The position numbers and the translations under genes were made by a program. A stretch of 64,000 nt of DNA, from NCBI RefSeq assembly GCF_010731815.2, contig NZ_AP022593.1, positions 3,162,001 through 3,226,000 of the forward strand. The letters run 5' to 3'. Of this stretch, positions 1 to 7,518 are shown piece after piece. The notes below the pieces were generated by a model, which saw only the letters and a program-made list of their open reading frames with translations, did no database searches and was not told the origin of the DNA. Source of the DNA: Mycolicibacterium arabiense. GTDB lineage: Bacteria > Actinomycetota > Actinomycetes > Mycobacteriales > Mycobacteriaceae. How positions within the stretch are numbered: position 1 is the stretch's first letter; every line of letters begins with the position of its first letter.

Positions 1-330
1 GCGCCGACGGCCGGTCCGACGGACATCCAATCCGTCTCGCGTGCAACGGGTCATCTCCGCCTGCTCGTCGTCGATGACCAGAGCGGCGTGCTGGGTGTGG
101 TGCACGTGCGCGACAGTGTCACGGCTGCACCGGATTCGACGGCTGCGGACCTGATGCGTCCCGCGCTCGCGCTCCCGATGCACATTCCGGTGTACGAGGC
201 GCTGCGCACGATGCGCGATACCCGGGGCCACCTGGCCGCAGTCCGTGACGACACGACCGGAACCACCGGCGTCGTGACGTTGACCGACGTGCTGGACCGC
301 CTCATGCCGGCGAGCAGCACCACGACGTGA
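1..330 (+). CDS. CBS-domain protein, C-terminal part (CNNM/CorC-type hemolysin family likely), cut by window start
   Basis: The frame is open from base 1 and stops with TGA at 328-330, so only the last 109 residues are present. The fragment shows the end of one CBS motif (LLVVDDQSGVLGVVHVRD) and a second CBS repeat (LRTMRDTRGHLAAVRDD followed by GVVTLTDVLDRLM), that is, a Bateman pair that normally binds adenine nucleotides. In mycobacteria such a pair at the extreme C-terminus is typical of DUF21/CNNM 'hemolysin' membrane proteins, which are proposed to transport divalent cations. The membrane part would lie upstream of the window, so this assignment is inferred from the tail only. An in-frame ATG at 88 is not a plausible start because it would split the first CBS motif. 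Confidence 0.7.
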   Translation, partial: APTAGPTDIQSVSRATGHLRLLVVDDQSGVLGVVHVRDSVTAAPDSTAADLMRPALALPMHIPVYEALRTMRDTRGHLAAVRDDTTGTTGVVTLTDVLDRLMPASSTTT

Positions 331-376
331 GGCCGCGGGCTGCCGCGAGACCGTTGTCCGCGTGGGTCGGCCGACG

Positions 377-382
377 TAGGCT
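377..382 (+). promoter_or_regulatory. Candidate -10 box (TAGGCT) for leaderless tartrate dehydrogenase gene
   Basis: TAGGCT matches the mycobacterial TANNNT -10 element and ends six bases before the GTG start at 389, with no Shine-Dalgarno sequence between. This is the geometry expected of a leaderless transcript that begins at the start codon. Inferred from spacing only. Confidence 0.35.
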
Positions 383-388
383 CTGCTC

Positions 389-1480
389 GTGACCACCACA
401 CACCGAATCGCAGTGATTCCTGGTGACGGCATCGGCAAAGAGGTGGTACCCGAGGGCATTCGCGTCCTGGAGACCGCGGCGGCCGCCTTCGAATTCGCCC
501 TGGACTACGAGCGGTTCGACTACGCCAGCGCGGAGTTCTACAGCACGACCGGCGCGATGCTTCCGCCGGACTGGTTCGACGAACTGAGCCGCTTCGACGC
601 CATCTTCTTCGGCGCCGTCGGCTGGCCCGAGGTGGTCCCGGACCACATCTCGCTGTGGGGCAGCCTGCTGCAGTTCCGGCGGCACTTCGATCAGTACGTC
701 AACCTCAGGCCCGTCAAGCTGATGCCCGGCGTGCGGAGTCCGCTCGCAGGCCGTCAGCCCGGCGACGTCGACTTCTACGTCGTGCGCGAGAACACCGAGG
801 GCGAGTACTCCAGCGTCGGCGGCAAGATGTTCGAGGGCACCGACCGAGAAGTCGTCATGCAGGAGACGGTGATGACCCGGGTCGGCGTCGACCGAATCCT
901 GAAGTACGCCTTCGACCTCGCCGCGCGCCGGCCGAAGCGGCACCTTACCTCGGCGACGAAGAGCAACGGCATCTCGATCTCGATGCCCTACTGGGACGAG
1001 CGCGTCGAGGCCATGAGCGCCAACTACGCCGACGTCGCGGTGGACAAGTTCCACATCGACATCCTCACCGCGAACTTCGTGCTGCATCCCGACTGGTTCG
1101 ACGTCGTGGTCGCCAGCAATCTGTTCGGCGACATCCTCTCCGACCTCGGTCCCGCGTGCACCGGCACCATCGGCATCGCCCCCAGCGGGAACATCAACCC
1201 GGAACGACGCTTCCCCAGCCTCTTCGAGCCGGTGCACGGGTCGGCTCCCGACATCGCCGGCCAAGGCAAGGCCAACCCGATCGGCCAAATCTGGTGCGGC
1301 TCCATGATGTTGGAGCACCTCGGTGAGACCGCTGCCGCCGACGCCGTGATGACTGCCGTCGAAGACGTACTGGCACGCGGTGGGGACACGCTCACACCGG
1401 ACATGGGTGGCACTGCGACGACCGCCGACCTCGGCGCGGCCGTGCAAGCCCAGCTCGAGGAGAACACCGCAGGACGTTGA
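389..1480 (+). CDS. Tartrate dehydrogenase / isopropylmalate-dehydrogenase family oxidoreductase
   Basis: 363 residues with a GTG start. It belongs to the isocitrate/isopropylmalate dehydrogenase superfamily: N-terminal IAVIPGDGIGKEV nucleotide-binding start, REN motif in VVRENTEGEYSS, and the C-terminal NLFGDILSDLG and EPVHGSAPDIAG signatures of metal- and NAD-binding enzymes. The overall sequence reads closest to the tartrate dehydrogenase/decarboxylase branch (TtuC-like), which oxidises 2-hydroxy acids such as tartrate or D-malate using NAD and Mg/Mn. It is convergent with the GntR gene and next to a sugar/polyol-type catabolic cluster, so it may process an acid made by that pathway. Substrate cannot be read from sequence; a true 3-isopropylmalate dehydrogenase is less likely outside a leu context. 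A candidate -10 six bases upstream suggests leaderless expression. Confidence 0.85.
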   Translation: MTTTHRIAVIPGDGIGKEVVPEGIRVLETAAAAFEFALDYERFDYASAEFYSTTGAMLPPDWFDELSRFDAIFFGAVGWPEVVPDHISLWGSLLQFRRHFDQYVNLRPVKLMPGVRSPLAGRQPGDVDFYVVRENTEGEYSSVGGKMFEGTDREVVMQETVMTRVGVDRILKYAFDLAARRPKRHLTSATKSNGISISMPYWDERVEAMSANYADVAVDKFHIDILTANFVLHPDWFDVVVASNLFGDILSDLGPACTGTIGIAPSGNINPERRFPSLFEPVHGSAPDIAGQGKANPIGQIWCGSMMLEHLGETAAADAVMTAVEDVLARGGDTLTPDMGGTATTADLGAAVQAQLEENTAGR

Positions 1481-1526
1481 TCCGGTCCTGGCGGCGTGCG
1501 ACCGCCCTCGACCTGTAGGCGGACCC

Positions 1527-2189
1527 CTAGGCGGTCACCAAGGTCTCTGCGGCGCCAGCCATGTGGTCGATGACGGCCGCAGCGGCCTTGTCGCTGTCGC
1601 CGGACTCGATGGCGTCGACGATGTCGTGGTGCCGTTTGGCGTTCATGTTCTTGATGGCTCGCTCGACGCCCGCGAACATGATCGACATCCGGATGCTGCC
1701 TTCCAGTGAGGTCCACTGGTGAAGCAGGGTGACGTTTCCGGTGAGTTGGCACATCGTCCGATGGAACCGGAGGTCGGCCTCGATGCGGTCTTCGAGGTTC
1801 GATGCCGCCCAGCGATCCATGTCGTCGACTGCGCTCCGCAGAGCCTTGACCGCCTCAACTCGATCGGGCTTCGCTGCCAGCTCGCGGGCGGCCAACGACT
1901 CGAGTGCCGCGCGCACGTGGAAGATGTCGCGGATCTCCTTGGTGTCGAGGTGTCGCACCGATAGCCGGCCCCGTGGGCCCGCTGAGATCAGCCCCTCTTG
2001 CTGCAGCTGGCGCATGGCCTCGCGCAGCGTGCCGCGGCTGATCTGCAACGCCTCGGACAGTTCCGTTTCCACGAGATGAGTGCTCGGCTTGATCTGCCCC
2101 GAGGTGATGGCCTTCCGCAGCGCGGTCAGCGCTTGCTCGCGCAGACTGGTCTTCTCCAGCCGCAGTAGCGAGGTCGGTTCCACCGACAT
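1527..2189 (-). CDS. GntR-family transcriptional regulator with FCD effector domain
   Basis: 220 residues. The N-terminus (about 10-75) is a winged helix-turn-helix of the GntR class (SLREQALTALRKAITSGQIK, then ETELSEALQISRGTLREAM). The C-terminus (about 85-215) is an alpha-helical FCD domain that usually binds a small carboxylate or sugar acid, with histidines (e.g. in DLRFHRTM and IDHMAG) in metal-site positions. The ATG at 2187-2189 was chosen because GAGGAG lies just upstream; the open frame runs further but that extension is not GntR-like. It lies 43 bases downstream of the transketolase C-subunit gene on the same strand. A GTCAACA motif in that gap also occurs in the divergent promoter region near 5.5 kb, so it is the likely regulator of the whole cluster and of itself. 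Confidence 0.9.
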   Translation of the reverse strand: MSVEPTSLLRLEKTSLREQALTALRKAITSGQIKPSTHLVETELSEALQISRGTLREAMRQLQQEGLISAGPRGRLSVRHLDTKEIRDIFHVRAALESLAARELAAKPDRVEAVKALRSAVDDMDRWAASNLEDRIEADLRFHRTMCQLTGNVTLLHQWTSLEGSIRMSIMFAGVERAIKNMNAKRHHDIVDAIESGDSDKAAAAVIDHMAGAAETLVTA

Positions 2190-2205
2190 GGGGCGCTCCT
2201 CGAAT

Positions 2206-2226
2206 GTCAACACTTGTCTGTCGACA
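2206..2226. promoter_or_regulatory. Candidate GntR operator upstream of gntR-type gene
   Basis: GTCAACA at 2206-2212 and the perfect palindrome TGTCGACA at 2219-2226 lie between the regulator start codon and the preceding transketolase gene. The same two half-motifs (GTCAAC and GTCGAC) make up the repeats in the divergent promoter at 5491-5527, which suggests autoregulation. Confidence 0.4.
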
Positions 2227-2232
2227 CCAACC

Positions 2233-3216
2233 CTACAACCGGTCCAGCACGTCCGCGACGATGCGCGCCGTCGACAGTCCATAGCGTTCGTGCAGCGTGG
2301 GCAATGCGCCCGCGGCGAGGAATTCATCAGGCAGGCCGATCGGCGTGATCTGCTTGGCCAGACCCCGCCGCACAGCGACCGAGGCAACGGTTTCGAACAA
2401 CCCTCCGACCACCGTGTGGTTCTCGAGCGTCACTACCAGCCGGTCGGTGTCCACCTGCGCCAACACGGTTTCCGAATCGAAGGGCTTGATGGTCGGCGTA
2501 TGGATGACGGCGACGTCGACGTTGTGCGCACTCAACTTCTCGGCCGCCTGCAGTGCCCGCATCGTCATCAAACCCGACGAGATCAACACCACGTCGGCAC
2601 CGCCGCGGAGGACTTTGGCCTTCCCGAGTTCGAAGCGGTAGTCGTACTCGTCGAGCACCGTGGGCACGTTGCCCCGCAGTAGCCGAAGATAGGTCGGGCC
2701 GGGATGCTCGGCAAGCTGCGGCACCGCCTGTTCGATGTCGACCGAATCGCATGGGTCGACGATCGTCAGGTTCGGCATGCCGCGGAAGATCGCAATGTCC
2801 TCCGTAGCTTGATGCGATGGGCCATAACCCGTCGTCAGCCCGGGGAGGCCACCAACCACGTTCACGTTGAGGTTGGGCTCGGCGATGTCGAGGCAGATGA
2901 AGTCGTACGCGCGTCGCGCTGCGAACACCGAGTAGGTGGATGCAAAGGGAATGAGACCGGTTTCGGCCATGCCGGCGGCGGCGCCGAAGAGCAACTGCTC
3001 GGCCATGCCCATCTGAAAGAACCGGTCAGGAAACTCTCGGGCGAAGACGTGCATGTCGGTGTACTTGCCGAGATCAGCGGTCAACCCGACGATGCGTTCG
3101 TCGGCCTGAGCGGCCTTGACCAGCGCGTGCCCGAAGGGCGCGGGCGACGTCTTCTGTCCGGGGTCGGCGAACGATGCGATCATCGCCGAGGTCTTTAGGG
3201 GGGCAACGGATGTCAT
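2233..3216 (-). CDS. Transketolase, C-terminal subunit (pyrimidine-binding and C-terminal domains)
   Basis: 327 residues corresponding to the second half of transketolase. The central pyrimidine-binding domain contains GMAEQLLFGAAAGMAETG, whose glutamate is the residue that activates thiamine diphosphate in this family. The transketolase C-terminal domain follows (about 195-320). Start ATG at 3214-3216 overlaps the stop of the N-subunit gene as ATGA, so the two are translationally coupled; the open frame extends 17 codons further but into the partner gene. Two-gene transketolases are typical of catabolic operons for unusual pentoses, polyols or branched sugars rather than of the housekeeping pentose phosphate pathway. 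Transfers a two-carbon ketol unit between sugar phosphates; the specific donor is unknown. Confidence 0.9.
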   Translation of the reverse strand: MTSVAPLKTSAMIASFADPGQKTSPAPFGHALVKAAQADERIVGLTADLGKYTDMHVFAREFPDRFFQMGMAEQLLFGAAAGMAETGLIPFASTYSVFAARRAYDFICLDIAEPNLNVNVVGGLPGLTTGYGPSHQATEDIAIFRGMPNLTIVDPCDSVDIEQAVPQLAEHPGPTYLRLLRGNVPTVLDEYDYRFELGKAKVLRGGADVVLISSGLMTMRALQAAEKLSAHNVDVAVIHTPTIKPFDSETVLAQVDTDRLVVTLENHTVVGGLFETVASVAVRRGLAKQITPIGLPDEFLAAGALPTLHERYGLSTARIVADVLDRL

Positions 3217-4052
3217 ACGAGTGCTCCTTCGTGGCCGGCGGTGAGCTGATCGCGGCAGACCTGCCACTCGTCGGCGTCGATGCGCATGAAGTGCGCCTTT
3301 TCGCGGTTTTCCAGCATGGGGACACCGCGCCCTACCCGGGTGTCACACAGAATGACCGACGGCACGCCGACGGGCTCGGTCGTCACGTTGTCGAACGCTC
3401 GAAGCAATGCATCGACGTCGTTACCGTCGACGCGCTGCGCGTGCCATCCGCAGGCGGTCCACTTGTCGGTTACCGGTTCGGTGCGCAGCACGCCCACGGT
3501 GGGGCCGTCAGCCTGCAAGGCGTTGATGTCGACCATCGCGATCAGATTGCCCAGCCGATGATGTGAGGCTCCCATGGCGGCCTCCCACGTCGACCCCTCG
3601 TCGAGTTCGCCATCCGACAGGAAGTTGATGACCCGTGCACTCGACCCTTGGTGCCGCAATCCCAGAGCCATTCCGACCGCGACGGTCAGACCATGGCCCA
3701 GCGATCCCCCGGAGATCTCCATTCCCGGTGTGTAGCTGGCCATTCCAGACATCGGTAGCCGTGATCCGTCTGATCCGTAGCTGTCGAGGTCGGCCACGTC
3801 GACGATGCCCGCCTCAGCCAACGCGGCGTAGAGGGCGATGGCGTAATGGCCCGTCGAGAGGAGGAATCGGTCGCGTTGGGCCCAGTGCGGATCGTCGGCG
3901 CGGTAGCGCAGCTGATCGGCGTAGACGGCGGCCAGCATGTCGGCGGCACCTAGGGCCTGCCCGATGTAGCCCTGGCCCTGCGCCTCGCCCATGTTCAGTG
4001 CGTGGTGGCGCATGCGGTAGGCAGCGTCGGTGACCTTTTGATTGCGGTTCAT
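3213..4052 (-). CDS. Transketolase, N-terminal subunit (thiamine diphosphate-binding)
   Basis: 279 residues, the length normal for a stand-alone transketolase N-subunit. The diphosphate/Mg-binding motif is seen as SDGE at about 146-149 followed by STWEAAMGASHHRLGNLI and VDINALQADG. SDG replaces the usual GDG, which is common in split transketolases. Start ATG at 4050-4052 overlaps the stop of the upstream MFS gene as ATGA, and the gene's own stop overlaps the C-subunit start. The MFS-tktN-tktC chain is therefore one tightly coupled operon. The two subunits together should form the active heterotetramer. Confidence 0.9.
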   Translation of the reverse strand: MNRNQKVTDAAYRMRHHALNMGEAQGQGYIGQALGAADMLAAVYADQLRYRADDPHWAQRDRFLLSTGHYAIALYAALAEAGIVDVADLDSYGSDGSRLPMSGMASYTPGMEISGGSLGHGLTVAVGMALGLRHQGSSARVINFLSDGELDEGSTWEAAMGASHHRLGNLIAMVDINALQADGPTVGVLRTEPVTDKWTACGWHAQRVDGNDVDALLRAFDNVTTEPVGVPSVILCDTRVGRGVPMLENREKAHFMRIDADEWQVCRDQLTAGHEGALV

Positions 4053-5392
4053 GCTGCTACCCCGTGGTTCGAAGGTGCTGCGGCGCTGGCCTCGTCGGCG
4101 AGTTGACGCTCCCGCGGGCCCCAGGTTTCACGGGTGAGGATCGCCGCGATCAAGCCGATGGCCATGTAACCGCTGAACAACAGCGCCGGGCCCCACCAGC
4201 CGTAGGCCTCGTACAGCAGCGTGGTGATGAAGGGAGTGAACCCCGATGCGATGGCCGAGATCTGGTAGGCCAGCGACGCACCCGAGGAACGGGTGTTGGC
4301 GTTGAACAGTTCTGGGAACCAGCCGCCCTGGGAGCCGGCCAGCGCGTTCTGGAACACCCCGTAGGCGATGACGAACGACGCGATGATGAGGATGAACACC
4401 CCGGTGTTCACCGTGACGAACATGAGGACGCCCCACGGGATGCCCAGTGCACACACCCACAGGTACAGCGGGCGTCGTCCGATCCGGTCCGTGAGTTTCG
4501 CCCAGGCGAAGGTGGCGAAGATGCCGACCGCCGATGCGATGCACAGCGCGCCGATGGTTTGAGATCTGGTCGCTAGTTCCGCGTTCTTCAGATAGGACAG
4601 CATGTACGTGATGGACACCGCGTACCCGGCCGTTTCGGCGATGCGAAGGCCGATGCCGCGCAGGATGTTTCGCCAGTCCGTCTTGACCACCTCGACGATC
4701 GGCGACTTGACGATGTCGCCTTGCTCCTTGACGTCCTCGAAGACCGGAGACTCGGGCACCTTGGCCCGGATGATCAAACCGACGATGACCAGTACGGCGC
4801 TTGCGAGGAACGGCACCCGCCACGCCCAGTCGCCGCCTAGGTGGATGCTGAAGAAGAAGACCAGGTTGGCGATGAGCAGTCCGACGGGGAAGCCGGCCTG
4901 CACGATGCCCGTGTAGCGGCCCTTCTTCTTCCATGGCGCGTGCTCATAGCTCATCAGGATCGCCCCACCCCACTCGGCGCCGAAGGCCAAGCCCTGGATG
5001 ATGCGCACCGTTACCAGGAGGATCGGCGCAAGCACACCGACCGTCTCGTAGGTCGGTAGCAGTCCGATCGCGAACGTGGCCAGACCCATGAGGATCAGCG
5101 ATGCAACCAGAACCGGCTTGCGACCGACCTTGTCGCCGAGGTGGCCGCCGATGATGCCACCCAAGGGCCGAGCAACGAACCCGACGCCGAGCGTCGCGAA
5201 TGCCAGCAGCGTGCCGGTCACCGGACTCGAGTTGGGAAAGAAGGCGGTCCCGAAGTAGAGCGCGGCGGCCGTGCCGAACCCGATGAAGTCGTACGTCTCG
5301 ATGACGGCTCCGACACCGGAGCCGATTGCTACCCGCTTGGCGTCCTTGGTGCCGTGCACCGGACCCCGCATCGTCAGAGCGTCGTCGCTCAT
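4049..5392 (-). CDS. MFS transporter of the metabolite:H+ symporter (MHS) type
   Basis: 447 residues with about 12 hydrophobic segments. The cytoplasmic loop 2-3 motif is visible as GGIIGGHLGDKVGRKP, and RIIQGLAFGAEWGG is the loop typical of the MHS branch (ShiA, ProP, KgtP, citrate and dicarboxylate symporters), which import organic acids and zwitterions with protons. An upstream in-frame ATG at 5399-5401 exists, but GAGAGG abuts it directly, whereas the ATG at 5390-5392 has that Shine-Dalgarno nine bases away; the later start was chosen. First gene of the leftward operon, expressed from the divergent region with the GTCAACA repeats. It is the probable importer of the cluster's substrate, which suggests an acidic or polar small molecule. 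Confidence 0.87.
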   Translation of the reverse strand: MSDDALTMRGPVHGTKDAKRVAIGSGVGAVIETYDFIGFGTAAALYFGTAFFPNSSPVTGTLLAFATLGVGFVARPLGGIIGGHLGDKVGRKPVLVASLILMGLATFAIGLLPTYETVGVLAPILLVTVRIIQGLAFGAEWGGAILMSYEHAPWKKKGRYTGIVQAGFPVGLLIANLVFFFSIHLGGDWAWRVPFLASAVLVIVGLIIRAKVPESPVFEDVKEQGDIVKSPIVEVVKTDWRNILRGIGLRIAETAGYAVSITYMLSYLKNAELATRSQTIGALCIASAVGIFATFAWAKLTDRIGRRPLYLWVCALGIPWGVLMFVTVNTGVFILIIASFVIAYGVFQNALAGSQGGWFPELFNANTRSSGASLAYQISAIASGFTPFITTLLYEAYGWWGPALLFSGYMAIGLIAAILTRETWGPRERQLADEASAAAPSNHGVAA

Positions 5393-5438
5393 GATGGTCA
5401 TCCTCTCAATGCCGTTCTGGCTGGACGGTGCCGGTCAC

Positions 5439-5453
5439 TGTTGACGATCAACA
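5439..5453. promoter_or_regulatory. Palindromic operator candidate TGTTGA-CGA-TCAACA
   Basis: A perfect six-base inverted repeat with a three-base spacer, about 45 bases upstream of the MFS start. It contains the same TGTTGA/TCAACA half-sites as the repeats at 5491-5527 and upstream of the GntR gene. Confidence 0.45.
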
Positions 5454-5490
5454 CCGGCTCGGTTCGAGTGTGACCCTGCGCACATGCATT

Positions 5491-5527
5491 GTCAACAGTC
5501 GACAGACATTGACTGTCAACAGTCGAC
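5491..5527. promoter_or_regulatory. Two direct copies of GTCAACAGTCGAC, candidate GntR operator
   Basis: GTCAACAGTCGAC occurs at 5491-5503 and again at 5515-5527, exactly 24 bases apart, in the divergent region between the MFS operon and the isomerase operon. The second copy fills the spacer of a good promoter (TTGACT 5509-5514, TATTGT 5532-5537). The left copy supplies a TTGACA on the opposite strand that could serve the leftward promoter. Binding here would control both directions. Confidence 0.55.
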
Positions 5528-5537
5528 TCACTATTGT
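5509..5537 (+). promoter_or_regulatory. Promoter TTGACT-17-TATTGT for the isomerase/SDR operon
   Basis: TTGACT at 5509-5514 and TATTGT at 5532-5537 are separated by 17 bases, near consensus for a vegetative (SigA-type) promoter. It lies about 35 bases upstream of the isomerase start codon. The spacer holds the operator-like repeat, an arrangement typical of repression. Confidence 0.5.
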
Positions 5538-5571
5538 GGTCACCATCACGCCCCACGCAGGAGATGAGCAG

Positions 5572-6399
5572 ATGCCGACATACGACAGCCGTCTGGGCTG
5601 CTCGACCATCAGCTTCAGGCATCAGCCCCTGCCCGAGGCTCTAGCGACAATCGCCGGCCTCGGCTTCTCCGAAATCGACCTGGGCGCCCTTCCCGGGGTG
5701 TGCGACCACGTGCCCTACGACCTCGACACGGCCGCCGTCGAGGACGTTGCACACACGGTTGCCGCTTCCGGCCTGCTAGTTCGCTCCATCAACGGCGACA
5801 TCGGCGACCTCAACGTCCCGTTGTCCCAGGGGCCCCGCGCCCACCGCCAGCGGCATCTCGACATGCTCGTCGAACTCGCCGTTGCCACTGACGCTCGCGC
5901 ACTCGTCTTGCCATGCGGGGCGATCGACCACACGCCCACCGAGACCCTCGAGATCGACGTCGCACGGGTCGCCGACGAATTGACGTCGGCCGCAGACGTC
6001 GCGGCGTCGCAAGACGTGCGACTGTGGACCGAGTCCCTTCACCTGCACCGGCTGTGCTGGAACCTCGAACGCGCCCAGCTGCTGACCGATCGCCTACCCG
6101 AGCAGGTTGGCATCGTCATGGACTTCAGCCACGTCGTCGCCTCGGGCGGCGACCCGGTCGAGTTCGTCGCGAGGTTCGGTCCCCGTATCGAGCACGTGCA
6201 CATCCGCGATGCGTCGCCGGGCAACATCAACCTCTCCGTCGGGCGCGGCACCGTCGACTTCGTGGGGGGCTTGAAGGCGCTGGCCGACAGCAGATTCGTC
6301 GGTCACTTCTCACTCGAACTCGAGACCCGCGACGTCACCCACGACCAGCGACCTGCGGCCACTGCCGCTGCAGGACAACTGATTTCGGCGCTGATCTAG
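5572..6399 (+). CDS. Sugar phosphate isomerase/epimerase (xylose-isomerase-like TIM barrel)
   Basis: 275 residues. The fold signatures of the AP-endonuclease 2/xylose-isomerase-like family are present: RLGCSTISFRHQPLPEAL at the N-terminus, IVMDFSHVVASG in the middle, and a C-terminal IEHVHIRDASPGNIN with HFSLELE metal-binding acid. These proteins isomerise or epimerise free sugars, inositol derivatives or sugar phosphates using a divalent metal. The ATG at 5572 was chosen because GGAG lies eight bases upstream; the frame stays open further upstream through the promoter, which cannot be coding. It is followed after 36 bases by the SDR gene. With the transketolase pair and transporter it implies an isomerisation step in a sugar or polyol pathway. 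Confidence 0.82.
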   Translation: MPTYDSRLGCSTISFRHQPLPEALATIAGLGFSEIDLGALPGVCDHVPYDLDTAAVEDVAHTVAASGLLVRSINGDIGDLNVPLSQGPRAHRQRHLDMLVELAVATDARALVLPCGAIDHTPTETLEIDVARVADELTSAADVAASQDVRLWTESLHLHRLCWNLERAQLLTDRLPEQVGIVMDFSHVVASGGDPVEFVARFGPRIEHVHIRDASPGNINLSVGRGTVDFVGGLKALADSRFVGHFSLELETRDVTHDQRPAATAAAGQLISALI

Positions 6400-6435
6400 C
6401 CCACCCAGATCTTCAACCAGAATACAAGGAGAGCC

Positions 6436-7206
6436 ATGAGCACCGCCCGCACTGCCGTCATCACCGGCGCGACCTCTGAGCGCGGCATCGGCATGACCGT
6501 CGCCCAACGCTATGCCCGCGAGGGCTGGGCCGTCGTCATCCTCGATCTCGACGGCGAGAAGTCAGCGAAGGTCGCCGCCGACATCGGCAACCAGTTCGCG
6601 GTGCCGGCGTTCGGCCACGCCATCGACGTCACCTCCGAGGCCTCCGTCACAGCCGCACATGATTCCGTCGCCGCGGAGGTCGCCTCCGGGAACCTGCCGC
6701 CCGTGGGCGCGCTGGCCAACATCGCCGGCATCACCTCACCGGTGCCCTTCCTCGAAACCACGCTGGAACTCTGGAACAAGGTAATGGCGGTCAACGCCAC
6801 CGGTACCTACCTGGTCACCAAGGCCTTCCTTCCGGACATGATCGAGCACGGATTCGGACGCATCGTCAACATGTCGTCGGTGTCCGCGCAGCGCGGCGGC
6901 GGCGTGTTCGGCAAGGTCCCCTATTCGTCGGCCAAGGCCGCCATCCTCGGGTTCACCAAGGCCCTTGCGCGCGAGATCGCCGACACGGGCGTCACGGTCA
7001 ACGCCGTCACCCCCGGAGCGGTCGACACCAACATCCGCGTCGGTGCCACGGACGAGTCCGAGGCCGCGCTGGCTGCAGGCATCCCGATCGGTCGCGTCGC
7101 CACGACGGAGGAGATCGCTGCCGTCATCACGTTCCTGTCTAGCCAGGACGCCAGCTATCTCACCGGGACCACCGTCGACATCAATGGCGGCAGCCACATT
7201 CACTAG
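6436..7206 (+). CDS. Short-chain dehydrogenase/reductase (SDR), catabolic cluster
   Basis: 256 residues, classical SDR length. Shows the NAD(P)-binding VITGATSERGIGMTV (TGxxxGIG), the NIAG structural motif, catalytic Ser in NMSSVSAQRG and the YSSAK (YxxxK) catalytic pair, ending with the usual TVDINGG. An acidic residue after beta-2 (LDLDG) points to NAD preference. AAGGAG precedes the ATG. Second gene of the rightward operon after the isomerase; likely oxidises a hydroxyl group of the sugar or polyol before isomerisation and transketolase cleavage. Substrate not determinable from sequence. Confidence 0.88.
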   Translation: MSTARTAVITGATSERGIGMTVAQRYAREGWAVVILDLDGEKSAKVAADIGNQFAVPAFGHAIDVTSEASVTAAHDSVAAEVASGNLPPVGALANIAGITSPVPFLETTLELWNKVMAVNATGTYLVTKAFLPDMIEHGFGRIVNMSSVSAQRGGGVFGKVPYSSAKAAILGFTKALAREIADTGVTVNAVTPGAVDTNIRVGATDESEAALAAGIPIGRVATTEEIAAVITFLSSQDASYLTGTTVDINGGSHIH

Positions 7207-7233
7207 GCGGTTCGACGGAGTCGATTAAGCGCT

Positions 7234-7259
7234 GCTAATGCCCGCGCAGAATCATTAGC
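7234..7259 (+). terminator. Inverted repeat GCTAATG...CATTAGC after the SDR gene
   Basis: Seven-base perfect arms (7234-7240 and 7253-7259) lie 28 bases past the SDR stop. It could end the operon, or belong to the left end of the neighbouring insertion sequence. No U-tract follows. Confidence 0.25.
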
Positions 7260-7309
7260 TGTACTGCAGCATGGCCGAGACCTAGCGTCGTGTCAGTGTC
7301 AAAGTGAGG

Positions 7310-7500
7310 TCGCCGCGTATCGCGGTGGTTGGATCCTGATCACCTGGTGTCTGGCTCGTAGCGTCGGTGCCGCCTTCGGGTTGGCGTGCATGCGTTTTGT
7401 CGGCATCAGGTGAGAAGGACCGGCCGGCGTGACTTGATAGGAGCGTGGCATCGCCCCCACTGAGATGTGTCCGCCGACCGGCCCAACCGTCACCTCACAG
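7310..7500 (+). ncRNA. Candidate IS110 bridge RNA region
   Basis: Members of the IS110 group encode a structured bridge RNA in the non-coding left end, between the element's terminus and the transposase gene. This stretch is GC-rich and hairpin-forming (CCGCG-tat-CGCGG near 7314-7326). It also contains TTGATAGGAG at 7434-7443, which resembles TTGACATAGGAG at the right end (8568-8579), as expected if one loop recognises the element's own end. Limits and structure are inference. Confidence 0.35.
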
Positions 7501-7518
7501 TGAATGGAGGCAACCACC

